Source: UBA6170 sp034429975 (lineage in GTDB: Bacteria; Chloroflexota; Anaerolineae; Anaerolineales; Anaerolineaceae). From it: a stretch of DNA of 64,000 nt. Of the stretch, positions 33,558 through 42,013 are shown piece by piece; positions within the stretch are counted from its first letter, which is position 1, and each line of letters begins with the position of its first letter. The notes under the pieces were generated by a model. It was not told the DNA's origin. It saw only the letters and a program-made list of their open reading frames with translations, and ran no database searches. The position numbers and the translations under genes were made by a program. Location of the stretch: assembly GCA_034429975.1 (NCBI GenBank), contig DAOUFM010000047.1, forward strand, positions 1 through 64,000. The letters are read 5' to 3'.

Positions 33558-34295
33558 TTGGAAAAACTTGGAATTAATTTAGGTTTTTTGCTCGTACAAG
33601 TCATCAATTTTGCGATCATCTATATTGTGTTAAAAGCCTGGATTTTTGGTCCAGTCACAAAAATGCTGGAAGACCGGCGGGTTAAAATTGCCCAGGGACT
33701 TGAAGACGCAAGAATTGCAGCTGATGCGCGGGCAACCGCAGAAAAAGCAGCGGACAAAATCATTTCCGATGCTCAGGTGAAAGCCAATGACATTATTCGG
33801 GAAACAACTATGCGGGCTGAAGCAATCCAAAAAGAAATGGTTGTTGAAGCAAAACAAGGGCTTGAAAAACAAAAAGAAAACGCTCTGGCTGAAGTTGAAG
33901 AAGAACGAGTCAGATTATTGAGTGAAATGCGTGGAGATGTATCAGCAATTGCAATTGCAGCCGCTCAAAAACTGATTGGTGAAGCTTTAGATGAAAAAAG
34001 ACAACGGTCCTTATTATCTGAATTCTTCAGCGGTGTAAAAAATGGGAAACTTGTTGTGATTGATGATCAAACGATAGAAGGTGTTGCTGCGGAAGTAACC
34101 AGTGCTTTACCTCTCACTCCTGAGGAACAAAACACTGTAAAGAAAGATATTCTCACCAAAATTGGAGACACAGGTAGTATTAGTTTCAGAGTTAACCCAT
34201 CCATCCTGGGTGGTTTGGTTGTAAAAGTTGGTGACCGGGTCATTGATGGATCATTAGTTAATCAATTAGCGAACCTCCAACGATCGTTACAATAA
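33558..34295 (+). CDS. ATP synthase subunit b fused to the C-terminal domain of delta
   Basis: 245 residues, starting at TTG 33558 after GAGGAAAGGAG (33541-33551). Residues 7-27 are the b membrane helix, then FGPVTKMLEDRR, and a long alanine/glutamate-rich coiled coil to about 145. Residues about 171-245 match the delta (OSCP) C-terminal domain: TSALPLTPEEQ, FRVNPSILGGLVVKVGDRV and IDGSLVNQLANL. The six-helix N-terminal domain of delta, which caps alpha, is missing. It is the last atp gene here; atpA, atpG, atpD and atpC are not in the window. Confidence 0.88.
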   Translation: MEKLGINLGFLLVQVINFAIIYIVLKAWIFGPVTKMLEDRRVKIAQGLEDARIAADARATAEKAADKIISDAQVKANDIIRETTMRAEAIQKEMVVEAKQGLEKQKENALAEVEEERVRLLSEMRGDVSAIAIAAAQKLIGEALDEKRQRSLLSEFFSGVKNGKLVVIDDQTIEGVAAEVTSALPLTPEEQNTVKKDILTKIGDTGSISFRVNPSILGGLVVKVGDRVIDGSLVNQLANLQRSLQ

Positions 34296-34316
34296 TTGGT
34301 TGAGATAAACTATAAT

Positions 34317-34352
34317 GAGGTTGGTGGGTCTTTCCTTCCAACCTCTTTTATT
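34317..34352 (+). terminator. Intrinsic terminator after the atp genes
   Basis: GAGGTTGG (34317-34324) pairs perfectly with CCAACCTC (34338-34345), followed by TTTTATT. TATAAT at 34311-34316 abuts the stem, so the same spot could also be a -10 box with the hairpin in the murE leader. The start of murE lies 3 bp beyond the T-run. Confidence 0.75.
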
Positions 34353-34354
34353 AA

Positions 34355-35932
34355 ATGGATATGTTAAAGAAAAATTTAAAAACTATTTTAGAAAATATAC
34401 CACTTCATTATCGATCTACTGAACGGGCTCTTGATGTTCTGGTAACCGGGATTCAATACGATTCCAGGGAAGTAAATTCAGGGCATATTTTCGTCGCCTT
34501 AGAGGGGGGAAATGTTGATGGACATTTATATATAGAATCCGCGGTTAATAAAGGTGCTGCAGCAATTGTTGGAACTCAGGAAGTAAGAAAATGGAATCGA
34601 TTGCCTGTGCCCTATTTACAATTTGCAAACGCGAGAGAAGCTCTGGCTTACTTGTCAGCCAGTTATTATGATTACCCTTCCCGTTCGATGGTTTTAATTG
34701 GAGTAACTGGTACGGATGGAAAAACAACCACATCCAATTTCATTTATCAAATTTTACGTACTGCTGGTTTAAAAGCCGGCATGATCTCAACAGTCAATGC
34801 TCAAATCGGAGATGAAATATTGGATACAGGGTTTCATGTGACCACACCGGAAGCGCCTGCTGTTCAATATTATTTATGGAAAATGAAAGAAGCCGGCCTA
34901 ACACATGTTGTCCTCGAAGCTACCTCACACGGGTTGGCACAACAGCGAGTGGTTGGTTGTGATTTTGATATCGCAGTGGTTACCAATATTACCCATGAAC
35001 ATCTGGATTATCATGGTTCCTATCAGGAATATTTGCGAGCTAAAGGATTGTTGTTTGAATCCTTGACTAAAACGCCTGTAAAAGAATTTTTCCAAAAAAA
35101 AATTGCCGTTCTAAATAAAGACGATCAATCTTTTGATTATTTGACGAAAATTACTCAGGTAGAACAAATCCATTATTCAATTGCTGACAAAACCGATATT
35201 TGGACTCAAAATGTTCGCATAGAACCTGAAGGCTCTCATTTTACAGCCTGTGGAAATGACTTTACCGTCGAAGTTTATACCCATTTGCCAGGGGAGTTCA
35301 ATATCTCAAATGCTCTGGCAGGCTTATCAACTGGTATTTTCGGCCTCCAGCTTGAACCTGAAGTTGCTGCGAGAGGAATTGAAAATATGCGCTATGTTCC
35401 AGGCAGGATGGAACAAATTCGCTTGGGACAAAACTTCCAGGCGATTGTTGATTTTGCTCACACTCCGAAAGCATTAGAAAAAGCAATCCTGACTGTTAAG
35501 AAAATAACCAAAGGTAGGGTAATCGCAATTTTCGGGTCTGCCGGATTGAGGGATCGGCTCAAACGAAGGATGATGGCAGAAACGTCTGCCCAACTGGCGG
35601 ATATCACCATTATTACGGCGGAAGATCCTCGAACAGAATCGTTAGATGCTATCCTGGCTGAGATGCAAAAAGCCGCTGAAGAGCAGGGGGCTGTTCTTGG
35701 GAAAACGCTTTTCATTGTACCGGATCGTGGCAGGGCAATCGAATTAGGCGTTGAAATTGCGCAACCCGGGGATGTCGTCATGCCTTGTGGGAAGGGACAT
35801 GAACAATCCATGTGTTTTGGAGAAGAAGAGTATCTCTGGGATGATCGGACAGCTATGAAGGCCGCTTTATCCAAATTGTTAAATATTCCTGGACCTGAAA
35901 TGCCTTATTTACCTACCAGAGATCAATTTTGA
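34355..35932 (+). CDS. murE: UDP-N-acetylmuramyl-tripeptide synthetase MurE-like
   Basis: 525 residues. It adds the third amino acid to the peptidoglycan stem peptide. The P-loop GVTGTDGKTTTSNFIYQ lies at about residues 114-130; EATSHGLAQQRV and VVTNITHEHLDYHGSYQEYL are family marks. The region that selects the amino acid reads EDPRTESLD where diaminopimelate enzymes have DNPRxE, so the third residue (DAP, ornithine or lysine) cannot be fixed from this. No Shine-Dalgarno is visible before the ATG, which sits directly after a terminator. Confidence 0.92.
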   Translation: MDMLKKNLKTILENIPLHYRSTERALDVLVTGIQYDSREVNSGHIFVALEGGNVDGHLYIESAVNKGAAAIVGTQEVRKWNRLPVPYLQFANAREALAYLSASYYDYPSRSMVLIGVTGTDGKTTTSNFIYQILRTAGLKAGMISTVNAQIGDEILDTGFHVTTPEAPAVQYYLWKMKEAGLTHVVLEATSHGLAQQRVVGCDFDIAVVTNITHEHLDYHGSYQEYLRAKGLLFESLTKTPVKEFFQKKIAVLNKDDQSFDYLTKITQVEQIHYSIADKTDIWTQNVRIEPEGSHFTACGNDFTVEVYTHLPGEFNISNALAGLSTGIFGLQLEPEVAARGIENMRYVPGRMEQIRLGQNFQAIVDFAHTPKALEKAILTVKKITKGRVIAIFGSAGLRDRLKRRMMAETSAQLADITIITAEDPRTESLDAILAEMQKAAEEQGAVLGKTLFIVPDRGRAIELGVEIAQPGDVVMPCGKGHEQSMCFGEEEYLWDDRTAMKAALSKLLNIPGPEMPYLPTRDQF

Positions 35933-35945
35933 TTGAAATTTGAAA

Positions 35946-35982
35946 AACAGCTCTGGATTTCCAGAGCTGTTATTTTATTTTT
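35946..35982. terminator. Bidirectional terminator between murE and pnp
   Basis: AACAGCTCTGG (35946-35956) and CCAGAGCTGTT (35961-35971) form a perfect 11-bp stem with a 4-base loop. TATTTTATTTTT follows on the plus strand, and the A-run before the stem gives a T-run on the minus strand. It can end both convergent genes. Confidence 0.88.
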
Positions 35983-38233
35983 AGTAACGGTTTTGACCAC
36001 CACGATTATTGGGACGACGATCCCGATTCCCGCCTCGATCGTTTCGATCACCACGGTTGCGATCATTACCACGTTGGTGACCACCAGGTCTTCCCCCAGA
36101 GGGTTTCCCACCACGGTCGTGTTCTTTCGCTTCTTCGACTGTCCAGCCCTCCAATACTGCCTGACGGGACAATCTGATTTTTCCATTACTGTCGATATCC
36201 GTGATCATGACAGTGATTTCATCGCCAACACTGACAACATCTTCCACTGAATTCACGCGTTCGGTGTCTAATTGAGAGATGTGAACCATCCCGTCGGTAC
36301 CGGGGATAATTTCCACGAACGCTCCAAAATCGACCACACGGACGACTTTGCCGGTGTAAATTCTACCAATTTGGGGTGTCTCAATGAGAGATTCAATCCG
36401 CTCGCGGGCAACATCAGCTCCATAACCTTCGGGTGCAGCAATGTACACACTACCGTCTTCACCAATATCAATTTTTGTGTTGGTTTCTTCCTGTAAAGCA
36501 CGAATGTTTTTACCACCGGGACCAATAATTGCGCCAATTTTATCCACTGGAATTTTCACAATAGTAATTTTTGGTGCATGTGGTTTCAAAGCTGTGTTTG
36601 GTACAGGAATGACCTCAAGCATTTTATCGAGAATGAATAGTCTGGCGTTGTAGGCTTGTTTGAGGGCTTGGGACATGATTTCGGGTGTAATACCAGAGAT
36701 TTTGATATCCATTTGCAAAGCGGTAATTCCAGCTGTTGTTCCAGCTACTTTGAAGTCCATGTCACCCAGATGATCTTCAAGGCCCTGGATGTCCGTTAAA
36801 ATAGCATATTGATCGCCTTCTTTGATCAATCCCATCGCAACGCCTGCTACAGGAGCTTTAATTGGTACTCCGGTGTCCATTAATGCTAATGTAGAACCAC
36901 AAACTGATGCCATGGAACTGGAGCCATTAGATGCGAGAATTTCGCTTACCAACCGAATGGTGTAAGGGAATTCAGATTCTTCTGGGATCACCGGAACAAG
37001 CGCACGCTCTGCTAATGCTCCGTGACCTATTTCCCGGCGGGATTGACCCCGTAAAGGCTTAACTTCTCCCGTAGAATAAGGTGGAAAATTGTAATGGTGC
37101 ATGTAACGTTTGTTTTCAACCGGCGCTAAGGTGTCAATCTCTTGCGCTTCTCTGGGAGTCCCGAGAGTAGCTAAGGTTAGCGCCTGGGTTTCACCGCGGG
37201 TAAAGATTGCAGAACCGTGAGCTCTGGGGCTGAAGCCAACTTCACACCAAATTGGACGGATTTCCTCATGGTTTCTCCCATCCGGGCGAATATCTAAATC
37301 GAGAATTCTTTTACGAACTGCACGGCGATAACTGACTTCAAACGCATCGGCAACGGCAGGCTTGAGTGTTTCATCTTCGCTAGCGAATTCTTCCAACATT
37401 TTCTCTTTTAGAACATCAATCGCATCATTTAATTCAGCTTTAGTGTGTGGAGTAGCCAATGCTTTTTCAATGTCGGCTGATACCAGTTCTCCAACCCTGG
37501 AAACCAGGTTTTCATCTGCTGGGAATAAAGGTACGGTTGCTTTCGGTTTCCCAATCTCGGCTGCCATCTGAATTTGGACATCAATAATTGGTTGAATGGC
37601 CTGATGAGCAAATTCGAGCGCTGCGACCATCACGTCATCAGATATTTCATTGGCTCCACATTCCACCATCGAAATGGCTTCTTTTGTTCCGGCAACACGA
37701 AGATCTAAATCAGATTCTTCCATTTGCTGAAAAGTTGGATTGGCAATAAATTTTCCGTCAATTCTTGCTACTCGTACGGCACCAATAGGGCCATTCCAGG
37801 GGATATCTGAAATGGTCAAGGCCGCCGACGCAGCAATAATTCCTAAAATATCGAGTGGGTTTACCCCATCAGAGGAGAAAGAGACCATGATAATCTGGAC
37901 GGCATTGCGCATATCCTTATTAAATAATGGCCGAATGGGGCGATCCGTTAATCTCGCCAATAAAATGGCTTCGGTGCTAGGTCTTCCTTCTCTGCGGAAG
38001 AATGATCCGGGGATTTTTCCCCCAGCATATAAACGTTCTTCATAATCAATGGTTAACGGAAAGAAGTCAGTGCTTTCTTTTGGTTGTTTGTCCATCGTTG
38101 CTGCAGCAAACATCATTGTTTCTCCACAAGTGACTGTTACTGCTCCACCAGCTTGTAAGGCAAGCTTACCAGTTTCAATGGTAATATTTGTTTCCCCCAT
38201 GGGGACACTATAAGATTTACTTTCGGGTTTCAT
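35981..38233 (-). CDS. pnp: Polyribonucleotide nucleotidyltransferase (PNPase)
   Basis: 750 residues. Two RNase PH-like domains are visible (first near the N-terminus, with GGKIPGSFFRREGRPSTEAI; second after about residue 320, with RPDGRNHEEIRPIWCEVG), then a KH domain (IGPGGKNIRALQEE), an S1 domain (GKVVRVVDFGAFVEIIPGTD) and an unusual tail of about 45 residues rich in Arg, Gly and Asn. PNPase degrades RNA 3' to 5' using phosphate. It follows rpsO, the classic order, with a structured leader between. GGAAGG precedes the start. Confidence 0.97.
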   Translation of the reverse strand: MKPESKSYSVPMGETNITIETGKLALQAGGAVTVTCGETMMFAAATMDKQPKESTDFFPLTIDYEERLYAGGKIPGSFFRREGRPSTEAILLARLTDRPIRPLFNKDMRNAVQIIMVSFSSDGVNPLDILGIIAASAALTISDIPWNGPIGAVRVARIDGKFIANPTFQQMEESDLDLRVAGTKEAISMVECGANEISDDVMVAALEFAHQAIQPIIDVQIQMAAEIGKPKATVPLFPADENLVSRVGELVSADIEKALATPHTKAELNDAIDVLKEKMLEEFASEDETLKPAVADAFEVSYRRAVRKRILDLDIRPDGRNHEEIRPIWCEVGFSPRAHGSAIFTRGETQALTLATLGTPREAQEIDTLAPVENKRYMHHYNFPPYSTGEVKPLRGQSRREIGHGALAERALVPVIPEESEFPYTIRLVSEILASNGSSSMASVCGSTLALMDTGVPIKAPVAGVAMGLIKEGDQYAILTDIQGLEDHLGDMDFKVAGTTAGITALQMDIKISGITPEIMSQALKQAYNARLFILDKMLEVIPVPNTALKPHAPKITIVKIPVDKIGAIIGPGGKNIRALQEETNTKIDIGEDGSVYIAAPEGYGADVARERIESLIETPQIGRIYTGKVVRVVDFGAFVEIIPGTDGMVHISQLDTERVNSVEDVVSVGDEITVMITDIDSNGKIRLSRQAVLEGWTVEEAKEHDRGGKPSGGRPGGHQRGNDRNRGDRNDRGGNRDRRPNNRGGQNRY

Positions 38234-38255
38234 AATCCTTCCCTTATAAAAAATT

Positions 38256-38327
38256 CCCGCCAGGTTAGGAACTGAAAATTATCCAGAACGCGATATGTTC
38301 TGAACAGGTTTCAAATCCCAACCGGCG
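38256..38327 (-). promoter_or_regulatory. Structured pnp leader / possible attenuator
   Basis: On the minus strand CGCC-GGTT (38327-38320) pairs with AACC-T-GGCG (38266-38258), enclosing a perfect 6-bp hairpin CAGAAC/GTTCTG (38302-38297 and 38289-38284). The outer stem is followed by GGAATTTTTT, an intrinsic-terminator-like T-run, about 25 bases before the pnp start. In Escherichia coli pnp is autoregulated through a leader duplex cut by RNase III; a similar role or attenuation is inferred here. Confidence 0.45.
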
Positions 38328-38340
38328 AGTTGATACAAAG

Positions 38341-38368
38341 AAATGGGAAAGCAATAGCCTTCCCATTT
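38341..38368 (-). terminator. Hairpin after rpsO
   Basis: AAATGGGAA (38341-38349) and TTCCCATTT (38360-38368) form a 9-bp stem 11 bases beyond the rpsO stop on the minus strand. Downstream bases read CTTTG, so there is no proper T-run; it may be a weak terminator or an mRNA-stabilising or processing stem. Confidence 0.4.
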
Positions 38369-38378
38369 TCCTGATTAT

Positions 38379-38651
38379 CTATTTTGCTCGTAGATTTAAT
38401 TTTTCGACCAGAGTAGTAAAACGTCCGAAATCGCTGGCACGTAAGTAAGCCAATAAACGGCGTCTTTTTCCAACCAGTTTTAACAAACCACGGCGTGAGG
38501 ATTCATCACTTTTATGGACACGCAAGTGTTCTGTTAATTGGCTAATGCGTTTTGATAACAAGGCTATTTGCACTTCCGGTGAACCAGTATCGCCATCATG
38601 GCGAGCAAATTGGTTGACAATCTCGTTTTTCTCTTCAACTGTTAAAGACAT
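38379..38651 (-). CDS. rpsO: 30S ribosomal protein S15
   Basis: 90 residues with the S15 signatures FARHDGDTGSPEVQIALLSK, RISQLTEHLRVHKSDESSRR and LLKLVGKRRRLLAYLRASD. S15 is a primary binder of the 16S central domain and regulates its own translation in many bacteria. AAGGAG stands before the start. Confidence 0.98.
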   Translation of the reverse strand: MSLTVEEKNEIVNQFARHDGDTGSPEVQIALLSKRISQLTEHLRVHKSDESSRRGLLKLVGKRRRLLAYLRASDFGRFTTLVEKLNLRAK

Positions 38652-38691
38652 GACATATGCTCCTTCTAAATTTCATGCAGGTCTCCTTATA

Positions 38692-38740
38692 CCCAGAACC
38701 TTCCGGGAATAGGACCAGTCACTGAATTGCAATTATATCA
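38692..38740 (-). promoter_or_regulatory. rpsO promoter and leader hairpin
   Basis: On the minus strand an extended -10, TGATATAAT (38740-38732), lies about 80 bases before rpsO; the -35 region is poor. In the leader, CCCGGAA (38707-38701) pairs with TTCTGGG (38698-38692), a compact stem with one G-T wobble. S15 leaders in other bacteria are structurally diverse hairpins bound by S15, so this is a candidate, not a recognised family. Confidence 0.45.
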
Positions 38741-38792
38741 ATCATTTCAGTCAACGTACAGGGAGAAAGGAATACTGTAAATTTTATTTCTC

Positions 38793-39608
38793 TTAGTTTT
38801 CTGAAGATGGTAAAGTTGATAATGCTTCCCGGATCCCTTTTTGTAATTCGGTTGGAAATGACTTTAAGCTTTTTTGAACAATCATTTTTGTTGAGAGATG
38901 AGATATTCTCAAAATCAGATTTGATAAATAACCGGAGGTTTCCACTGGATTTGTTCTGGCTAAATCATTCATAAGAAATGATAACAAGGCGATCACTTTG
39001 CGATGATTTACAGAAAAAAGTGGCGTGAGAATGGCTAGAATCCCTGGTAAATTCTTAAATTGGGGATCGTTAATGGTTGTTTGAATTGCGTAAATTGCAG
39101 TAATTTGCTGATTGATATCATTAGAATCAACCCAATCCCGGATAATCCTCAGCCAATGTGCTTGGTTGCTTTGCCGGATCGGTTGCGAACCTACTGAAAA
39201 AAGGACTTGCTGTATTTCTTTATCAGCTGATCTAGACCCCCACCTGACCAATCGATCAATTATCTCGGTGGTATATGCGGGAGGAAGTGAGCCCAGGAGC
39301 AGGGCGGCAAAATATTTTGTTTCAAACGTTTCATCTTTCCAGAGTTGATCTGCATAATCAAGCGCTAGATTCGGATTTTGTTTTCCCAAAAGGATTAGCC
39401 TTTGCTGAATATGATGCGTAACAATAGGGGACAGGTGGTATTTGGTTAATAATGATTTTCTTTGAAGATCGGTTCCAGCCCGATAAGCAAGATTGGCATG
39501 AACTTCTAAAAGTGAAATGAAATTATCATGAAAAACTCTGCCAGGTAATTCAGGTTCAAAGATAGAATTAATTTGTTGAACCAAACGATCAAGATGAATG
39601 GCAGGCAT
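38793..39608 (-). CDS. Helical-repeat protein, possibly HEAT/AlkD-like
   Basis: 271 residues, soluble, mostly helical. The pattern of paired helices, with DYADQLWKDETFETKYFAAL followed by LLGSLPPAYTTEIIDRLVRW, recalls HEAT-like proteins of the DNA-alkylation-repair (AlkD) fold, but I see no catalytic signature and the match is weak. It lies 32 bp downstream of proS and 141 bp upstream of rpsO, on the same strand, so it is probably cotranscribed with proS. Function unknown. Confidence 0.6.
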   Translation of the reverse strand: MPAIHLDRLVQQINSIFEPELPGRVFHDNFISLLEVHANLAYRAGTDLQRKSLLTKYHLSPIVTHHIQQRLILLGKQNPNLALDYADQLWKDETFETKYFAALLLGSLPPAYTTEIIDRLVRWGSRSADKEIQQVLFSVGSQPIRQSNQAHWLRIIRDWVDSNDINQQITAIYAIQTTINDPQFKNLPGILAILTPLFSVNHRKVIALLSFLMNDLARTNPVETSGYLSNLILRISHLSTKMIVQKSLKSFPTELQKGIREALSTLPSSEN

Positions 39609-39640
39609 TTTGTCTTTCTGAATTTAAAGTTTTACAAATA

Positions 39641-41074
39641 TTAATAGGCTTTTGCAAAATAAGTTTTATATTCGGCTGGTTTTCCACAATATATACATGT
39701 TCCAGCGGATTTTTCCTGGTTCAGGGGGCGGCAGCGACTGGTTGCTTTGGTATCATTTTTGATCGCTGTTTCACATTCTGCATCTCCGCACCAATAAGAA
39801 AAGGCCCATCCGTTTTGAATAATTTCCTGGAATTCGGAATAATCTTTCGGTTCAAATATATGACCGTCTCTAAAATCGGTTGCTTTTTTAAGCAGGCGAT
39901 TGTGAAAATCACTCAGAATATTTTCAAGCTGACTGCTTAATTGATCCATCGATAGGAATAATTTACCGCTTTTTCCGGGAATGTCTCGTTGGGCAACAAC
40001 AACGGTATGATTGTCTACATCCCGCGGGCCAATTTCGATGCGAAGCGGGACTCCGCGCATTTCCCAATCATTGAATTTAAATCCGGGAGTCAGATTCTCA
40101 CGATCATCTACTTTGACTCTGAATTGTGACAGCTCTTTTTGTAGTTGGCTGACTACTCCCATTACTTTTTGTTTTTCATCTTCTGTTTTGAAGATGGGCA
40201 CGATCACGATCTGAATAGGCGCCAAGCGTGGAGGTAAGATTAATCCCTGATCATCACCATGGCTCATAATGATGGCGCCAACAAAGCGGGTTGAAAGTCC
40301 CCAGGAAGTTGTCCAGGCGTATTGAAGTTCGTTATTGCGGTCAAGATATTGAATGTCAAATGCTTTGGCAAAATTCTGCCCCAGATTATGGGACGTACCC
40401 GATTGGAGCGCTTTTGTATCCAGCATCATCGCCTCAATCGTATAAGACCGATTGGCGCCAGCAAATTTTTCTGCATCTGATTTAATTCCGGGAATAACGG
40501 GAACTGCAGCTTCGTTAATTGCAAAATCAGCGTATATATTAAGCATCTTTAAAGTTTCTTCTTCCGCTTCTTCAGCGGTTTCGTGAGCAGTGTGACCTTC
40601 CTGCCAGTAGAATTCCAAAGTTCGTAAAAACATGCGTGTGCGCATTTCCCAGCGCACGACATTTGCCCATTGATTGATGAGCACTGGTAAATCGCGATAC
40701 GACTTTACCCATTTTGAATACATATGTCCAATAATCGTTTCAGAGGTGGGCCGAACGACCAAGGGTTCTTCCAGAGTTTGACCGCCGCCAATTGTTACTA
40801 TGGCAAGTTCAGGAGAAAAACCCTCTACATGCTCTTTTTCTTTTTCGAGAAAGGACATAGGAATAAACATTGGAAAAGCTGCATTTTCATGCCCAGTGTC
40901 CTTAAATCTTTTATCCAGAGCTTTTTGAATATTTTCCCATAAGGCCCAGCCATACGGCCTTACAACCATGCAACCACGCACCGGAGCATAATCGGCTAAT
41001 TCTGCTTTCTGGATAAGCTGATTGTACCATTCGGAAAAATTTTCATTTTGTTTAGGGAGTTTTTCTTCACTCAT
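39641..41074 (-). CDS. proS: Prolyl-tRNA synthetase, archaeal/eukaryotic type
   Basis: 477 residues, the short ProS type 3 without the bacterial editing insertion. Class II motif 2 lies in WANVVRWEMRTRMFLRTLEF and motif 3 in the TTSWGLSTRFVGAIIMSHGD region. The anticodon-binding domain follows, and the C-terminal domain has cysteine pairs (WCGDAECE and CIYCGKPAEYK) for zinc, ending in ..KAY as archaeal-type enzymes do. It charges tRNA(Pro). Confidence 0.95.
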   Translation of the reverse strand: MSEEKLPKQNENFSEWYNQLIQKAELADYAPVRGCMVVRPYGWALWENIQKALDKRFKDTGHENAAFPMFIPMSFLEKEKEHVEGFSPELAIVTIGGGQTLEEPLVVRPTSETIIGHMYSKWVKSYRDLPVLINQWANVVRWEMRTRMFLRTLEFYWQEGHTAHETAEEAEEETLKMLNIYADFAINEAAVPVIPGIKSDAEKFAGANRSYTIEAMMLDTKALQSGTSHNLGQNFAKAFDIQYLDRNNELQYAWTTSWGLSTRFVGAIIMSHGDDQGLILPPRLAPIQIVIVPIFKTEDEKQKVMGVVSQLQKELSQFRVKVDDRENLTPGFKFNDWEMRGVPLRIEIGPRDVDNHTVVVAQRDIPGKSGKLFLSMDQLSSQLENILSDFHNRLLKKATDFRDGHIFEPKDYSEFQEIIQNGWAFSYWCGDAECETAIKNDTKATSRCRPLNQEKSAGTCIYCGKPAEYKTYFAKAY

Positions 41075-41100
41075 GATGCTATGCTTTCTTTTTCAAGTAA

Positions 41101-41637
41101 TTATTGGTTGGTATTAATTAATGAGAGAATTTGATCGATTGAATTCGCAAATTTTAAAGTATCTAAACTGGGAGCGGGAATATAACCATTTAGTTCTTCA
41201 ATCATAAGATCAAACACTTTTTTCCATTCATTCCCCACCAGGATGATTGGGACGGCTGGAATGGATTCGATCTGGATTCTATTCCACATTAAGCTGATTT
41301 CTGCCAGTGTTCCAGCCCCACCCGGGAGGGCAATAGCGGTATCGCAAGAGTCAATCAGGCGAATCATTCGATCCTGGATTGTTTCTAACTTCCATTCCTC
41401 CTTTACCCATGGGTTATGGTCGCGCTTTCTCCAGCGTTCAATTTCACCACAGGTAACGCCAATGACGTGCGCACCTGCTTCATAGGCACCTTTGGAACTT
41501 GCTTCCATCGTACCCATATAACCGCCAGTCAGAACTGTATGGCCTAATTTGCCTAAGTGATTGCCCAGTTGATAGGCAAACTCATATTCATTACTTCCAG
41601 GTTTGGGAGAAGAGCCACCAAATATAGTAATATTCAT
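41101..41637 (-). CDS. LOG-family protein (TIGR00725-like)
   Basis: 178 residues of a Rossmann-like fold, with GGSSPKPGSNEYEFAYQLG at the start and the LOG motif LPGGAGTLAEISLMWN. LOG proteins include phosphoribohydrolases acting on nucleoside monophosphates (cytokinin activation in plants, nucleotide salvage in bacteria). The exact substrate is unknown. It lies between a MazG-like hydrolase and proS in the same direction, suggesting nucleotide housekeeping. Confidence 0.85.
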   Translation of the reverse strand: MNITIFGGSSPKPGSNEYEFAYQLGNHLGKLGHTVLTGGYMGTMEASSKGAYEAGAHVIGVTCGEIERWRKRDHNPWVKEEWKLETIQDRMIRLIDSCDTAIALPGGAGTLAEISLMWNRIQIESIPAVPIILVGNEWKKVFDLMIEELNGYIPAPSLDTLKFANSIDQILSLINTNQ

Positions 41638-41672
41638 CGATCATCCTTTCAATCGTGTAATTTTACCGTATT

Positions 41673-41981
41673 TTAATCCCAATTACGCGCATAATTTTTC
41701 TTCAATTTTTTCTGAATAGCTTCTTCCAGGTCAATATTACAAATATGACAGAGTTGAAAAAGATAAAGGGCAACATCTGCTACTTCATCTGTTAATTTCT
41801 CTTGTTCGAATTTGTTTTCTTGCCATTGGAAAAGCTCCATCACTTCGCTGGCTTCTAATACCAATGAAATGGCAATATTTTTGGGGGATTGGGGGCGCTT
41901 GCTTTTGGGCAAATACCAACCTTTTTCAGTCACAAATTGATGCATATCTGCTGTTAATTGGTGAATATCTTTCCCCATCAT
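41673..41981 (-). CDS. MazG-like nucleotide pyrophosphohydrolase
   Basis: 102 residues, the small dCTPase/RS21-C6-like member of the all-alpha NTP pyrophosphohydrolases. The EAxEVMELFQW helix (LEASEVMELFQWQENKFE) and the EVADVALYLFQLCH helix supply the metal-binding acidic residues, and the C-terminus KKNYARNWD is typical. It likely hydrolyses a (d)NTP, perhaps a modified one. It starts 36 bp downstream (minus strand) of the phosphatase gene. Confidence 0.88.
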   Translation of the reverse strand: MMGKDIHQLTADMHQFVTEKGWYLPKSKRPQSPKNIAISLVLEASEVMELFQWQENKFEQEKLTDEVADVALYLFQLCHICNIDLEEAIQKKLKKNYARNWD

Positions 41982-42013
41982 TCCTCGTTTCTTTTAGTCA
42001 ATTTATTTAGAGA

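Noticed and set aside
41673..41981. MazG-like gene as part of a toxin-antitoxin or defence system
   Set aside because: Neighbours are a phosphatase, a LOG protein and proS; there is no toxin or nuclease gene nearby, so housekeeping nucleotide hydrolysis is the simpler reading.
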